A DNA stretch of 64,000 nucleotides from assembly GCA_013398175.1 (NCBI GenBank), contig VZRZ01005377.1, positions 946,896 through 1,010,895 on the forward strand, given 5' to 3'. Positions 1 through 13,466 of this stretch are shown piece by piece. Both the position numbers and the translations under genes were made by a program. The stretch is from Climacteris rufus. Lineage: Eukaryota > Chordata > Aves > Passeriformes > Climacteridae. Positions within the stretch are counted from its first letter, which is position 1; every line of letters begins with the position of its first letter. The notes beneath the pieces were generated by a model, which saw only the letters and a program-made list of their open reading frames with translations, was not told the origin of the DNA and did not search any database.

Positions 1-1464
1 CTTTCCAGTCATGACCGGAGGACAGGGCTAATTGTGTCTTCCCTTCCCCGCAACCTCCACGCTTCCCTTTGGGCAGCGGTTTTCAGGGAGAAGCAAATGA
101 CGCAGGAGGGGTGTAATCAGCACGGCCTGCTCAGACAGAAAATATGGACCCTTGGACAGACATTCAGAATGGTATGACATGCTCCAGATAAACAGCAATT
201 TACTGTAACGGGAACGCGAATCCAGCGTGTGGCGTCTTGGGTTCCTAAACAGTAATGGTTTTTCCATTACGTTTGGAACATTTCTGGTGTTAGCTAACTG
301 CTGTAAGGAAAGCCATGTACGTGAGCATCTGATCAACCAGATTTTACAGTCCTGTGTCGTGGAGGGCTCTAATTACTCTGCTTTGAATATTAGAGAACTC
401 AACACGCTTTTAATCAATCCCATGGGCTCTGCTATTTCCATTACTTAGTCTCAATCCCTGTTTAAAAACTGGTACTGAGAATTTGTTTCACATACTCAGT
501 GAATCCCTAAGTGCACTGCTCCTGAAAGCAGAAACTCACACTAAATCTGGATAGTTTATATTCATTCTAAATGAAAACAGCAGAACAGTGGGATGACTGT
601 GAGAAATTATGACATAAAGCTGATTCAAGACCCATTCAGACTCTTTCACTTCAACTGAAGGCTAAAGGTATTTTATTTATGTTAAAGTGTGTTATTTGTG
701 AAGGAGCAGAGAGAGTCCATACATAAACCTCTACAAGGAGGAATCAAGACTGTTTGAACATCTTCCAGTCCAACTCCCTTTCTGATCAGTGGTCCTCTAT
801 TATCATACCAAACCATACTGTTAAACATGTGCATGCAGATCTTAAATAATAGTAATCATTGTCTACTAAGCTAAAGGAAAGCTTTGGTAACTGACCCTTA
901 ATGAAGTAATTGGAGATTAAAACATAGGCAGAAGCAGAACTGGTAGAACAGTGGTTGTGACTTGAGAGGAGGAAAGAAAAGGGAGGGATGCAAGTAGATT
1001 TGATATCAGTGTGACGCACCCTAACTTTTCCTGAACTGTATAAAATAAAACATATTGAGTTTTTTGTTCCACTGTCATGATGATCCCCAGCTGCATCCAG
1101 GCATTTAGCCATTCTGAGAAATTGTAATATGACTACAACATGGGTCAGCAGATTAGGGGTGGATCCAGCAAGGGTCGGCTGAGACAAGTAACCTTGTGGT
1201 ATGGTCTTCCTTAATGCAAAATATGATTTGAGTCTTGAAATAACTGTCTTTTGTGGATGTGCTGCTTATGTAACATTTTGTGATGGCTTTTTCCTTACTT
1301 CTGCAGGAACAGGAAGTTTTATTTCATATTTTTATTTTATGCCAATTCTTGAAGTAATTATTCCGTAGCAAGTAGGGGTAGTTAATTAATTTTTGACTGG
1401 GTACCACCACATGAAAAGTTGTAAGATCATCAGCCAGTTGTCAGAACCATTTTCAATGCTTTGG
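1..1464. other. Unannotated non-coding DNA
   Basis: The first 120 bp is somewhat richer in G and C (CCGGAGGACAGG, CCCTTCCCCGCAACC); the rest is ordinary AT-rich sequence. The open frame on the minus strand at 786-1187 has no recognisable domain. I see no RNA gene or repeat. Confidence 0.6.
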
Positions 1465-1625
1465 TAGTCAGGTTGGACAGGGCTCTGAGCAAGCTGACCT
1501 ATTTGAAGATGTCCCTGTTCATTGCAGGGAGGATGGACTAGATGATTTTTAGCAGTCCCTTCCAACCCAATGTATTTTATGATTCAGATGACTCTCTGAT
1601 TGTGACCCTATGACTCCGTGATTCT
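1465..1625 (+). mobile_element. CR1 LINE 3' end fragment, sense
   Basis: This is the 3' terminus of a CR1 (chicken repeat 1) non-LTR retrotransposon. The sense-strand hallmarks are visible in order: a GGTTGGACAGGGCTCTGAGCA block from the end of ORF2, GTCCCTG..GCAGGGAGGATGGACTAGATGAT, then CAGTCCCTTCCAACCCAATG, and a decayed ATTCTATG-like tail (TTTTATGATTCAGATGA, CCTATGACTCCGTGATTCTA). CR1 copies are usually truncated at the 5' end and carry short octamer repeats at the 3' end instead of a poly(A) tail; both are seen here. The tail is heavily diverged, so this is an old copy. The left edge is approximate, because similarity fades before about 1465. No flanking duplication was seen. Confidence 0.85.
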
Positions 1626-3188
1626 AAGTTTGTTCCCCAGGCACAACTTATACCCCTTTGCCATTTGAGGCTTCAGTGAATGAGGGTAGACATGTCAGTT
1701 CAAATTTGCCTCATGGAAATTAAAGTTAAATTGCCATTTGACTTCTTTGAAGTCTGAAGATCAAATGAAGGTGTGGGTGTCTATTTTGGAGAAAAGTTAG
1801 AAATTGTTGACCTGTTTGCAACAAATAAAGATTTTTGCAGTTGATTACATAAACGAAAGAAAACATGGCTCCTACTATCAGAAATCTTGCATGTTTTGTT
1901 CTTATTCAGATGCTTTTATGTATGAGATTCAATTGATGGACAGTTTTATAACTGCTGGTGTATTTTCTTTGGAATACTTTTATGTATGACTTGCAGAAGA
2001 GGCAAAGGACATTGAAATGCTCTCTTCCGTTATAGAGCTTGCTGTCTCATTTCCCACTTTCTGAGTAAAAGCTTGTGCTAAAAGCCCTAATTGACTGAGA
2101 CTAAATCAATTTGTGGAAGATCTTATCTGAAATGATTGTTTTGTTGTTGATAATCATAAAACAGATAGATTATTTCTGGGAAGTATATTGTTTTGGATAT
2201 CTGGGTCTATTTCCTTCTGAAGGATGAATCTAGTACTGATATCTATCATTCTTGGCTCTGAAATGCTGTCCTGTCTTCATTTTCCTGAAGACAGATATTC
2301 TTCAGTGTAGTCCACTTAGCTACACAATATTTGTGAAGCCTTAGCCACTGGTGGATCTTTTTGCCACAATTAAGCATAATGAAGAGTAACAAGAGTAAAT
2401 GTTTCAGTAATTTGTAGAATTTCTGATTTCAAAATTTTCTCATTAAAAGGTCTTTGTTCATCCCTGGTTTTAATTTAAGTTCTAATTCATAGCTCATTAA
2501 AAGAAACAGAAAGGATTTCACTTAGCTTTGTGCTTGGTATTTATTGATCTTTAAGTGGGAAACAGAGATCCTCAGGAAGCAAGTAGTGAAGCCAGGGAAA
2601 ACATCTCTGTTTATTTGTATTTGTCAGCTGATAATTTTCACTTTCTCATTGCAATGCAGCTGATATTCTTCCTACAAATATCAAGAAGTTTGCTTTTGAA
2701 AAAGAAAATGTTAGAATATCTTCTATAAACATCATATAAGTTCTCATATAAAGTTACGTTTTATAGGAAATTTTCCTGGCCTTATATCCATTAGCCAAAA
2801 ATCTCAGGTGCTTAAGTCTGTGGAAAAATAAGCTACTGTCTGTTGAAGTTTCAATAAAACAGTCAAAAAAGTTGATGTTAAAGAAAAACTTACATGCAAA
2901 ACTAATATTATTTTAAAGACTCAAAGGATTTTTTTCTTTTTTTTGTTGTGTATTAAGCACGTTAGAATTCTTCAAAAGTTTATTTCTTTCAAGATCCTAG
3001 ATATTTTACATATTAATTCTCACTTTGAAGTTGAACAATTTGGGTTCAGAAATTTGTCCTTTTCTTATTTGTTTTAAAGGTAAGATTTTTTCTTTTTTTG
3101 TTTCTTTTTTTTCCCTAATATCTTCTCTTTAAATATGTGTGACGTAGAGGGTGGCACACTCTCCCTCCCCTACAAAAAAAGGTCTATT
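1626..3188. other. Unannotated AT-rich DNA
   Basis: AT-rich sequence with several T-rich stretches near 2930-3110. No repeat family, RNA gene or credible exon was recognised. Confidence 0.6.
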
Positions 3189-3327
3189 GAGATAGATATA
3201 GATGAGATAGACATAGAGATAGACTTAGACATAGATGAGATATAGATAGATACAGATACAGATATAGATAGAGATATAGATATATAGATAGGCATAGATA
3301 TAGGCATAGATATAGGCATAGATATAG

Positions 3328-3371
<44 letters not shown>

Positions 3372-3390
3372 GATATATCAAATAGATAAA
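3189..3390. repeat. GATA/GATATA compound microsatellite
   Basis: About 200 bp of tetranucleotide and hexanucleotide repeats based on GATA. The left part is interrupted (GATAGACATAGA, GATACAGATACA). The middle holds a 12-bp higher unit (GATATAGGCATA) repeated about three times near 3286-3325. A pure GATA run of roughly eleven units follows at 3327-3371. The long reading frame on the opposite strand rich in L, Y, S and I is only the translation of this repeat. Confidence 0.97.
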
Positions 3391-6300
3391 ATCAAGACAA
3401 AACCAAGTACTTTCAGGGACTAAATTGGGAAAATATCATAGATCATCACTTTGATGTTTCTAGAGTACATAACTGCTGAATGTTGATATCTGACCACTGA
3501 GAACACCTAAAACATCCTTAAATCTGCTTGTTTTATTTAATTACAGTTCAGCCTACTTAAACTTCAATAGAGTAAGCAAAATGGGCATTGATACCAGCAA
3601 TTTGGGTATCATTCATGGGTTGTGGAGTCAGTTTCCAGGACACTATAAATAACTATTGCTTGCAAAAGGCAGTCTATCTATCAAAACAACTGTAAAATGG
3701 CCAGTGCATAAGCCTTCTGTGTTATCATTCAGATCTCCTACACTGGAATTAGTAGGAAAAAAATAAGAACTTTGGCAGACTCCTCTCTCTTGTAACAAGA
3801 AAACCTTGGTTTCTACCGGTGCCCATGGCAGAAAACAGAAATCAAACAATTACACAGGTTCTCTTCCCAAGAAGCACATTCCTCTTGTGGCAGCTCTGAG
3901 GGAGGGCAAGGGACGAAACACAATAAAAAAATCCATTTTTATGTCATACTTTTTCCAAGGCTTCTCATCAGGTTGCCAGCACTCAGGTTACAACAGCCCA
4001 TGTTGCCATTTTAGTCAAGATCTCCATCCTTGCCATGTATGGAGGGCATGTACTGGCCTTTACATGTTGTAATACAAGTTGTCTCAAGCCATTAGACCAT
4101 TTCAGATCCAGCCTTTTCCTGTGTTCCCCAAAAATATGACCCATTAGACTGAGCATCTTTCCTCTTGCTTGATGGCACACATCTTTTGTACAAGGGCTTT
4201 GGACACGTTTCACAAGGCGGAGATGTTGTGAGTTTTTGGTTTATTTTTATTTATTTGTTTATTTGTTTGTTTGTTTGTTTATTATTTATTACCTTTAACC
4301 TGCTTTCCCCAGTGGATCTTGCTGAACCAGTTTTTTACTGAATAATATTTATAACCTGTACCTAAAACTTGAGGTTCACATTTCTGCTGCTAAAAGAGCG
4401 TAAAAGCTAGCATATGCCTTTATCTTTTGTTATTGCAAACAATGCAAGTTTGTTTAAAGCTAATAGAACAAGATTTATTTATACCAGCAACTGGGGGGGT
4501 TTTGTCCTGGTTCCTCCCCTATCTTTATGTAACTTAGAATAAAATATTTTCATAGGGAATTATAAAACATAAAATCATTTAAATTACACATGTAAAATAA
4601 AGGAAACGTAATTTAATGAGTTCCATCTTTGGGACTCATAAATGTGTTTCTTCATGTAAGGTCTGATCAAAAGACCTCTCAAATTAATAGAAAGACTCCC
4701 AGAGAATTCTATAGATTTCAGATCAGTCCCTTGTTAAGATTTAATTCCACACAGTTTAACTCAAATAAATCACATGTGGAACTGGTTGGGAGTGGGTTTT
4801 ATTTCTTATGAAAAATTTCAAGGAAAAAACCTATGAAATCAATGTTTTTCCATTTGCAGTGAAAGCACCTACAAGCCCCAAACTTAATGTTTTGTCTGTG
4901 TCTTTGGCAACAAGGAAAATAGTTCTGTTATTTCTAGATATCTAGCATATGTTTTTAGATTATAAAGCCATTGTGGAATGTCCTAAAATGTTCATGATAA
5001 ACTTGTTAACATACTGACATGAAAATAGTCAAATATAGCATTTCTTCTTAAATTTATCCCAATTTTACAGCTACTAGATATTAATTTAAACTCAGAATAT
5101 TTTTTTCATATTTTTCCTTCTTGTTTGCATGATTTCCATACTGTCTGATTCTGTTCTAATTCTCCCAGTTTTCCAGATTAATAGGTGTGGTCCCTTACAC
5201 TTTCATATGGTCCACACTGATGAGAATTTCTTCCAGATCTCTCCTGTGTACCTCATGTTTTGTTACAAAATCCGAATAAACCCACAGATCCCTATTTTTG
5301 AAACTTCTTGTCTTTCTGCAGATGTCAAAGATTTATGGTGTTGTTCACAAGACCAAACATTGCATATAAGTACAGAGAATTTTTGTGGGTAGGCAATACA
5401 CACAAGATATGAGGTTCTCTGGAACATTCTGTTTGTAGAATTAAATAGTAAAAAGTCCTATCAGCCACAGGACAGAGTTCAAGAGCAGTTCAGCAGTATA
5501 AATTATTCATGTAAAAGGTTTCTTCTCCACACAGGATGCCTCATTTACAAACACGTAGGTGTTTCTTGTTATTGCCAACTATTTTGACTCGGCCAGGTTT
5601 GGATGTTAAGCTGGGTTCTTTCCTTGTTATCTTTCAAAACAGGGGAAACTGTGGACCAAAGAAGTGCTTCAGCTATGCTATCAATGACAGATATTCAGTA
5701 GCTGTGATGTAGATATGACTCATAAATACAATGGTATAGTGGACGAGGTAAAAGGATCTGGAATGTAAAAAGGAGCAATATTGCTGGTACACAATTTAAT
5801 TTAGCTCCCTGCTTCAGCTCTGAAAATAAGGAACACGTAAAAAATATTTCTCTGTTGGTGCTCAGTCTCAGGGACTGATAAGATTATTACTAATCGTAGT
5901 GGAAGAAAGGAAGCATTTTCTGGTAAGTATGGTCAAGTGCTGAGAGCCATTAATAAGGAGAAATATCTGAGCTCCTGATCTTTTACTGATATGTCAGACC
6001 AGAAAAGTGAAAAACATGAAATTAAATCCTGATTTTAATGTAGCCACCAGCAGGGTTTGCCAGTATTTTCTTAGTGGAAATGCCTGTGCTGTATCTCAGT
6101 GTAATACTCAGTGTTCTGGTACTTTCCACCTTGCTTATTTACTCACTACTGCGCTCAAATAAACAGGACTTCTGGTGGCTGCAGGAAGAAACTCCATGAT
6201 CCTAATGACAAGATTTCAAATGCTCAGAGACATTTATGACTAGGCTTATGCTTAGGTTCTATTCTACTTTTATATTACCACAAAACTGGCTTCTCTGAAG

Positions 6301-8461
6301 TCACTGGGGAGGGAAGACTGGAAGAGCACAATGTGTCTCAGCAGCCTGGAGGGTTGAGAGGCTTGTCCAATTAGTTGAGCCATTTGCAGACTGACCAGTT
6401 TGTACCAAAATGAGGGCGTTCGAAGTTTTTGCTTGCGTTTGCAGAGGACTGTGTATGTTTCCACTGACTCATGAAGGAGTCTGACTTTGGAAAGCTATTT
6501 TAAATTAAGAACAAGTATTCCAAAATACCGAGAATATTCAAAATCAAACTCGACTACCTTCTGTAATAGCCATATTTTCCATCTCTAGAAAAGACTTGCT
6601 TCAGTTTCAAAGAAAAAGAAATAATGACATCCAGTGGCATTTTACCTTCTCAAACAGTGCCCAGGTTTGTTATGTTCTTCACCTTACCTGCTCAGGCACC
6701 AAAGCAGAAAATACTCAGAGAACCAGATGATACACCAACAGTCAGGATGGTTCCTGCAGATGTGTTCCAATTACAAATGTTTGAATTTGCATGCAAAACT
6801 TCCCATTTACATAGTCTGTTCCCTAGGCTTGCTAACAGAAGGCTAGAGAACCCAGATACCTCTTAAGAAGCTCAGAGTAATTATTTGGGAGTTTGGTACA
6901 AATATTGATTAGCACATTTAATCAGAATATCAATAAGAAATTGCCCTTATGTCCAAACAATATAAGTAAAAATTACATATATTTATAGAGCATAGTTGTG
7001 TATTTCTTTTGAAGAACGGGATCAGAAATCCTTCCAGTCCTATATCCTGTCTGTGAACACATAGCCATATGGTGTAAATGGGTATGTATACCTTTATTGT
7101 GACTTAGTAGTCAAATCCTCACATTTGACTTATTCACCTTATTTAGAAACATTTTTGGTTCATGACAGTATAGACTTAATCATAAGAAGGTTCTGATGTA
7201 TATGTTAATGAGGTTAGTCTTATAGATCAGCCCTCAAAATCTACATCTTGTTAACTTAGATTCTTCTTGTTTTCTGTAGCTCCTTATTTCAATATCAAAG
7301 TTTCCCTCATCCATTCTCTGCCTACTATTTTCTGACCCAGAAATGTCAGAATTTCCATTCTGCTGTTCATACCCTTAGGGATATTGCTGTTGTAGCAATA
7401 CATGGGAACCTGACTCAGGGACTGACTTCCATCGTGCCAGGTACCGTCCACACACAGAACAAAAGCTGGTTCCCACTCCAGGTCCTTAAGCTTGTTAAGT
7501 GCTTTGGGCTAAAAAAGCTTTGAGTGGACATAAAATATTACAGCTCATTTGCGAAATTTGTTTAAAAAGATAATCAGATTCTAAAGGGAGCTGATTCAAC
7601 AAATGTGTGTAGTAATATCTCAGATTTCACTGTGGTCCCTGGTGATTTCATAACGATATGTGCAACACTTAATCCTCACTTACACTAAAGCCAGTTTGCA
7701 TTGCTTTTACAATGAAAAGCTTAAAGTAAATGCAAAAATGGGCCCAGGGGAGGCATTCTTTTCCTGCTGCTATGGCCAATGATAGGGTTGAAAAGAGATG
7801 GATGCTTGGAGCAATTAATTCTCCTTGGGCATGGGAAAGGGCCCAAAGAGCCCAAAGAATTTATCTCCTGATGATGATTCCTGCAAGTGTTGCCACTGTC
7901 TCTCTTCTCCTCACCATCTTTTCCTGTCTCCTGCGATGCTCTCTAACTGTCTTTCTGTGCCTGCTTTAGTTTTCACATGGAAAGACATACTCATCTGTCT
8001 AAACTGAACTACATAGAATTATCCAATTTATGAACATCTGGAGACTCCAGGAGATTTTCTGGAATTCTCTTCTAACAAAGCTTTAATAGCTGTGTGTGAA
8101 GTCATAGCCATCCAAGAACTTTCAGATGGGATTGTGCTCAGCTCAGTTATTAATACCTAACAGATAATAATTTAATACCATTATTAACCCACTGATTCAT
8201 CTACTCTGCTCTCTTTTTTCCTGCAGGAGCTTGGGGTTACATGAAGATGATGTCGTGATGCTTCTCCAGTATATCCTGCTAGCTTCCATCAGAATGCGGT
8301 TTATGAATTTTTGAGATTGAGATTGTATGCTGGTGTTTTTTGTTGTCTTCTGTGACTCTTTCAGTAATTTGTCTAATGCTTTTTGAACTTATGTAAAATT
8401 TTGGTAGCTGCAGCATTCTCTTGCAAAGAGTTTCCCTACTTATTAACCCCATGCAGAGTGA
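3391..8461. other. Unannotated DNA, apart from the TTTG repeat
   Basis: Short open frames occur on both strands, such as 5129-5392 and 6624-6866, but they overlap other frames and carry no domain. No transposon words were found apart from the simple repeat already listed. Confidence 0.6.
4240..4292. repeat. TTTG/TTTA tetranucleotide repeat
   Basis: A T-rich tract that moves from TTTA units into five or so TTTG units and back to TTTATTATTTATT. It is a simple low-complexity repeat with no sign of a retroelement body on either side. Confidence 0.9.
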
Positions 8462-8503
8462 ACAAATAATTGTTCACAAATAATTGTTCACAAATAATTG
8501 TTT
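8462..8503. repeat. 14-bp tandem triplicate
   Basis: Three head-to-tail copies of ACAAATAATTGTTC at 8462-8475, 8476-8489 and 8490-8503; the third ends in T. The copies are otherwise identical, which suggests recent slippage or a variable array. Each unit junction reads GAACAAATAATTGTTC, which is nearly its own reverse complement, so the tract can also fold on itself. Confidence 0.95.
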
Positions 8504-8846
8504 AGAACCTGCCATCTGCCTAGTTCCTTGGGTTCCTTTAGTTCCTGTGTTATGAGAGGTGACCCCTCCTCATTGCCACTTTGAAGATGTCTCCCTTAGC
8601 CCCACTCCCCATCAAACCCCTGCTGCTGCAGCTCAGCTCTCCAGCTGACAGTGAAGTCATTGAGACCAAACCATCTCACAGAGACATGACAATTTGTGTT
8701 AGGACTGCTTCACTTTGACAGAAACAAGATACATGAACAAGACTGTTTTTGTTAATAAAGTTGTAACTTTTCATGTGTTTTAGGTTTAAAGAAAATTGTG
8801 TGTACCAAAGATGTCAATTCCCTTAACTTAAGTAGGTAACTGGCAT

Positions 8847-8907
8847 TACATATATATATACCCAAACCAAACCAACATAACATACCCAAACCAAACCAAA
8901 CAAACTC
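8847..8907. repeat. TA run followed by AACC-type repeat
   Basis: A short TATATATATATA run (8847-8860) leads directly into CCCAAACCAAACCAAC, an ATAACATA spacer, and a second CCCAAACCAAACCAAAC block up to about 8907. The two AACC blocks look like a duplicated segment. Confidence 0.85.
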
Positions 8908-10368
8908 TACATAACCACTGGTTTATCAATGTTTTAAAGAGCAGTTAGAGCACCAGCAAGGATTTAGAAGATTGATGCTTAGGTTGAACCTCTGCTGCTG
9001 TTTCAAATCAGTGAAACAGCTATGGTTAGTACCATGGCTCCTACAAGGAGGATCACAAGGCATGGAAGGAACCTGTCTACTTAGCCACCCAAAATATTAT
9101 CTGTTTGGGACTCCACACCCCTAAGTGTAGAATAGCTTGAGCATTAGGTATTTTTAATTTGTTATAACTTGTGAGCAACTGGCTACATTGGCAACTGCAA
9201 AGAGCCTGGGACTGTATCACAGCCTAATAAAAGCCCCAATAAAAGTTTTAAACTAGTTCACACATCTGCAGTCTGATGGGGGGCATTACCTAATGTGTGC
9301 TGTTTCTGTTGTGCTCCCCACTATCCCCTTGGTTGTCACAAGGGGGAAATGTGTTACTATGATGTCCCCCAGGCAATTTATGGCCTTCTCTGAGCCATCG
9401 CCACCATCTTCAGATAAACTTCATGAGAGTTTATTAGAGGGATATAGGTAATTCTCTGAAGGACCTATAATTCTCACTTCTCAAGGTTCTTTGAAAGTAT
9501 TATTACCTACCTCTAGTCCACAGATGCCTTCAAAGGGAGATAAAAACACGTCTGGTATTTTTATACCTTGGATGAAAGCAATCAAGGTGGTCCTTTGGGC
9601 CCATCCAGTGTTTCAAAATGTTTGTCCTTCCAAGTGCTATGATTTCACCACACAATCTACAAATATAAAGTACATAATTAATTTCCAAGATTTGAAAATG
9701 GAGAAATTTAAACCTGTCAATATCTGGGGGGGTGGGAAGCTCTTAGTAGCTCTGAATATCATTGTATGATTAAGTACATTGAGATAACAGTGTTGGGAAT
9801 CCTTTCTTCTCCTGTGTATAGATATTCTGTGTTCAGTGGGATTTAGGGTGGGACTACACAGCATTTTATTAAATGATAAAATGTGTCTTCAGAATCTGCC
9901 CAACAGAGGTAGATTTTTAATGGTCAAAGACTATAATAGAGAATACAAAGACACCATTTTTTGCTTTAAATGAAGAGATACAGCTCCTTTAGGCAGCTCT
10001 TAGGCTCACACCTCAACATGAGGTGCATGTGCTTCCCAGGCACCATGTTTCCAGCATGGAAGAAAAGCTTGAAAAGCTGCACTATAAAACCATCTGAATG
10101 CCCTTCATTCGCAGAGCTTCCAGTATTTCAAGACACATTTTAAAGATGTACAAGCTGCCTTCCTTTCTATTTTCTTTCCACTCAAAGGAAGTCATTACAG
10201 TAAAATGCTGAGGGGCCAGGGGGAAGCAACGTCTGGCAGGGGCTGGTAGAAATTTCCTTTGAACTCTGATGAAGAACATTTCCACTCTGTTTATTACTAA
10301 ATCCACTGGCCATAGATGATCCAAGGCTCATAAACTCAGGTATGATGGAACTCTCTAGGGAACTATCA
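8908..10368. other. Unannotated DNA with paired AATAAA signals
   Basis: Two overlapping-context polyadenylation-like hexamers, CTAATAAAAG and CCAATAAAAG, sit at about 9224-9246 after GGGACTGTATCACAG. The surroundings vaguely resemble an LTR R region, but I cannot define ends. The remainder shows nothing recognisable. Confidence 0.5.
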
Positions 10369-10401
10369 GAGAGAGAGAGGGAGAGCGAGAAAGAGAGGGA
10401 G
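10369..10401 (+). repeat. GA-rich polypurine tract
   Basis: An all-purine run apart from one C (GAGAGAGAGGGAGAGCGAGAAAGAGAGGGA). It lies 18 bp before the GT repeat at 10420, and the pair forms one compound simple-sequence locus. Confidence 0.88.
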
Positions 10402-10416
10402 GCTCTGCACATGGTA

Positions 10417-10419
<3 letters not shown>

Positions 10420-10456
<37 letters not shown>
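10420..10456. repeat. (GT)18 dinucleotide microsatellite
   Basis: An uninterrupted alternating GT run of about 18 units right after ACAC, ending in TTATTTC. This length is typical of polymorphic vertebrate microsatellites. Confidence 0.97.
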
Positions 10457-10460
<4 letters not shown>

Positions 10461-12110
10461 CTCTTTCATCCTGCCTGTGAGAAAAATAGTGATCGAATGA
10501 AAATAATGGTTCTGTGCTCTCAGAAAAGCAATGGCACGAGGCAGATATTTTCCAAACAGAGAGAAAAATGCTCATTAAAATATCAGTATCACCTCTTTTT
10601 TCCCCCTAGTTTTTCTGAGCTCTCTGGAAGTACCTCCTTTATACTTTAGAGCCATTTTGTGGATTACGACAGACTTTTCAGCAAATCTGTCTTGCATCAC
10701 AAAGTAAGCCCAACCTGCCAAATTCAGGAGAAAGGAGAAGCCCTATTGCTTTTCATTTTCCTTTTCTTTCTCTCTTCGGCTACTTTAATTCATTACCTCA
10801 CATATGAATTCTGTTTACTATCTTCTCTTGATATTCCTGGGCCATGTAAGTTTCAATCCTATGTGAGAACAATTATCTTCTGTTCATTTTTATGTTAATA
10901 GGAGCTGAAAGATTCAATTGAGCAGGACCAAAAGAGAAGTGGCTGAAACTGTCTTTCAATGGTAATCCAAAACTCTGATCCTCAAAACCCTGTTCACTTG
11001 CCATTCTCTGCAGAGAACTTTAAGCTCCATTAGCACATTATTTTTTATGAAATTCCTCCAGCATCAGTCCAAAGAGGCAAACCTTAAGCTACCAGTAATG
11101 CCACCCCCTGTGGTAGAAGAGAAACCACAATTACCAAGGGGGGTTTGATGATATTTTATCCACTGGCTGCTAAATGCAGAACAAGTTATGAAGCAGGAAT
11201 TGGCACTTGGGTCTCCCCCACTAAGTACCACAGCAAGGCAGATACAGGAGCATCTCCCCAGTCTCACAGAACCATAAACTCAGTGGTTCCAAGGTGTTGA
11301 TAGATGCCAACAGTAGTAACTTCAGACAAAAGTGGGAGCTGAGTCCAGGTCTCCTGCATTCTTGGGAATACTGTAACTCCTGGATGCTGTTGTAAAGCAA
11401 AGCAAGACTCTGCTTTGTCTTGGAAAGGGCAAAGAACAGCATTCCTTTCAAATCAAGTGAATCCCCCTTTGACATCAAAGCTTGAGAGAAAAACTGAGTT
11501 AACTAAAAATTCTCAGTGTCTTATTTGTACAAACAGGCAAGGAAATTTCCTGGTCAACATGCAGGTTGTTTTGGAGTGCTGCTCTGGAGCAGAATGCAAA
11601 GGTCACTGAAGGGCAAGGCACAGTCACAACTTCCTGGAAGCTACTCACTGACCAGAATTTGGAGCTTATGCTTTAGAAAAGGTTATCCAGATCTGCTTGG
11701 TGCAAACACTTAAGGAAGTGGGTTCATTTCAAGGGACTTAAATGCATACCCTGGCTTAAAATCTAGCCAAGGACTGCTGAACCAAAACTCAAATTCTCCT
11801 GTCATCTGAAGTCCATACTTGGTGTGACTGAAAAATAAAATTGCTTGTCAATTGCTTTGTTTGTAAGCCTCAACCACTACACAGTAATCATTAGCGAAAG
11901 CTTTTTCATGAGCTTTGATTTCAGTCTATAAAAGCAGGGCTAACACCAGAAAAAAAAAATATATAAACTCTTATCTGCCTTGTCAACTCTTTATAATCTC
12001 CTGTTTGTGCTTGCATGCTCTATTGAAAACAGAATAACCATGAAAAAAAGTGTTTTACTCAAACAGCTTTTTCCAAGGGTAAAGAAATAATAAATGAAAA
12101 CAAACTAAGT

Positions 12111-12150
12111 TAGTTTAGCACTTGCTAACTTACTTTAACACTTGCTAACT
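12111..12150. repeat. 20-bp tandem duplication
   Basis: TAGTTTAGCACTTGCTAACT at 12111-12130 is followed directly by TACTTTAACACTTGCTAACT at 12131-12150. The two copies match at 18 of 20 positions. The preceding AAGT and following GACGAGTTAC are not part of the unit. Confidence 0.88.
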
Positions 12151-13466
12151 GACGAGTTACTCTCATCAACAGAACAGGTTACAATAAATATTGTGTGTAT
12201 GTTAGATCCTTTTCTTTGTTATTTATGGAATAAAATATTGTATAACAGGCTGAACACTGGATTTCATTATTACTGTAATTATGTCATATATTACCATCAC
12301 CTTAGCATCCAGTTAGGACTGGGATGAGCTTGGCATGGTTCAAACATAAACTAATGAACAAGTCTCTCATTTAAACAACATATGCTGTCCACATATTGGT
12401 AAGATACAGGAGACAGGACTGGAACTCAGCTGAGATGACAGAGAGGGAAAGAGTGATGGCTGAAGGAATAGCCAAATATATTAAATACCTATTAAAATCA
12501 ATAACAGCTTTTCCATCGGCTTAAGTAACTTTTGGACCAAATCCTAAATGAACCATTTGGAGGATTTATAGGTTTCTTTTCATAGACACGAACAAAAGTC
12601 TTTTTTATTAAATTATGCGTTTGCTGCTGTGGCTTATGGAAACGGCATGCATATCTCCTACCAGTGTGACGGACCTCAGCTCTGACAACACTTGTGCATT
12701 TGTTAGCTTCTCCTGGTGAATAGGTTTAGTGTGTAAAATTAAGCATGTGTACAGAGCTGAGGCTTTTCTTAATTGTACAATAATTTTATCTGGAGATGTA
12801 CCAAATTCAGACCTACTTTTCTCTGACATTTGTTTTTGTTTTCAATCCTGAGTCTCTTTCTCTGGTTCCTTGAACTCGCATTTTTGTGAGGGGAGCACAG
12901 TGGGGAACCGTACCCAGGCAGAACAGCGTGATGGAGTCTCACAGAGAGGCAGCACAGAGTGGGGGCTCTTGCTTTCAAGCCTCACAAATGTATGGATGTT
13001 GAGGGACCACCAAAAAAAGAAAGCTGAGCCTGCTGAGTGCTTTGGAAGAATGGCTATGCTCCGGAGAAAGTTTTCTCAACCTTGAATCTCAAGTATCAGA
13101 CACATCCCTTGAGAGGTTTAAACGTGAGATAAAGATCCTATTTCAAAGCCAGTACATCTGAGTTCTCTTGTTGAACAGGTTTAGATCACCGTGCACTCGT
13201 CATCATGTAGATTTTCCAACTTCCCATCTCAGTCATCAAACTTACTCAGTGGGCTGAGTGGACAACCTGTGTGCAGGGTCATGGACGTAAAATGTAGGTG
13301 ATAAAACACCTTAAAGAACTGCTTCATGGTACAGTGAAGTTCATCTGTCACTGCTGTCTCTAAGGGATGGTGGTCCCCCCGCACCACCTCCCACTCCAGC
13401 CCATGGTCTGCTGTTGCCTTGTTGGGACAACTCCTAAACAGATTCAACTCACTGACAAAGTAACTG

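Noticed and set aside
3184..3381. Open frame rich in LSIYLSIYL on the minus strand
   Set aside because: It is the translation of the GATA microsatellite.
9190..9300. LTR R-region look-alike with CTAATAAAAG and CCAATAAAAG
   Set aside because: No TG...CA ends or flanking duplication could be placed, so the call would rest only on hexamers.
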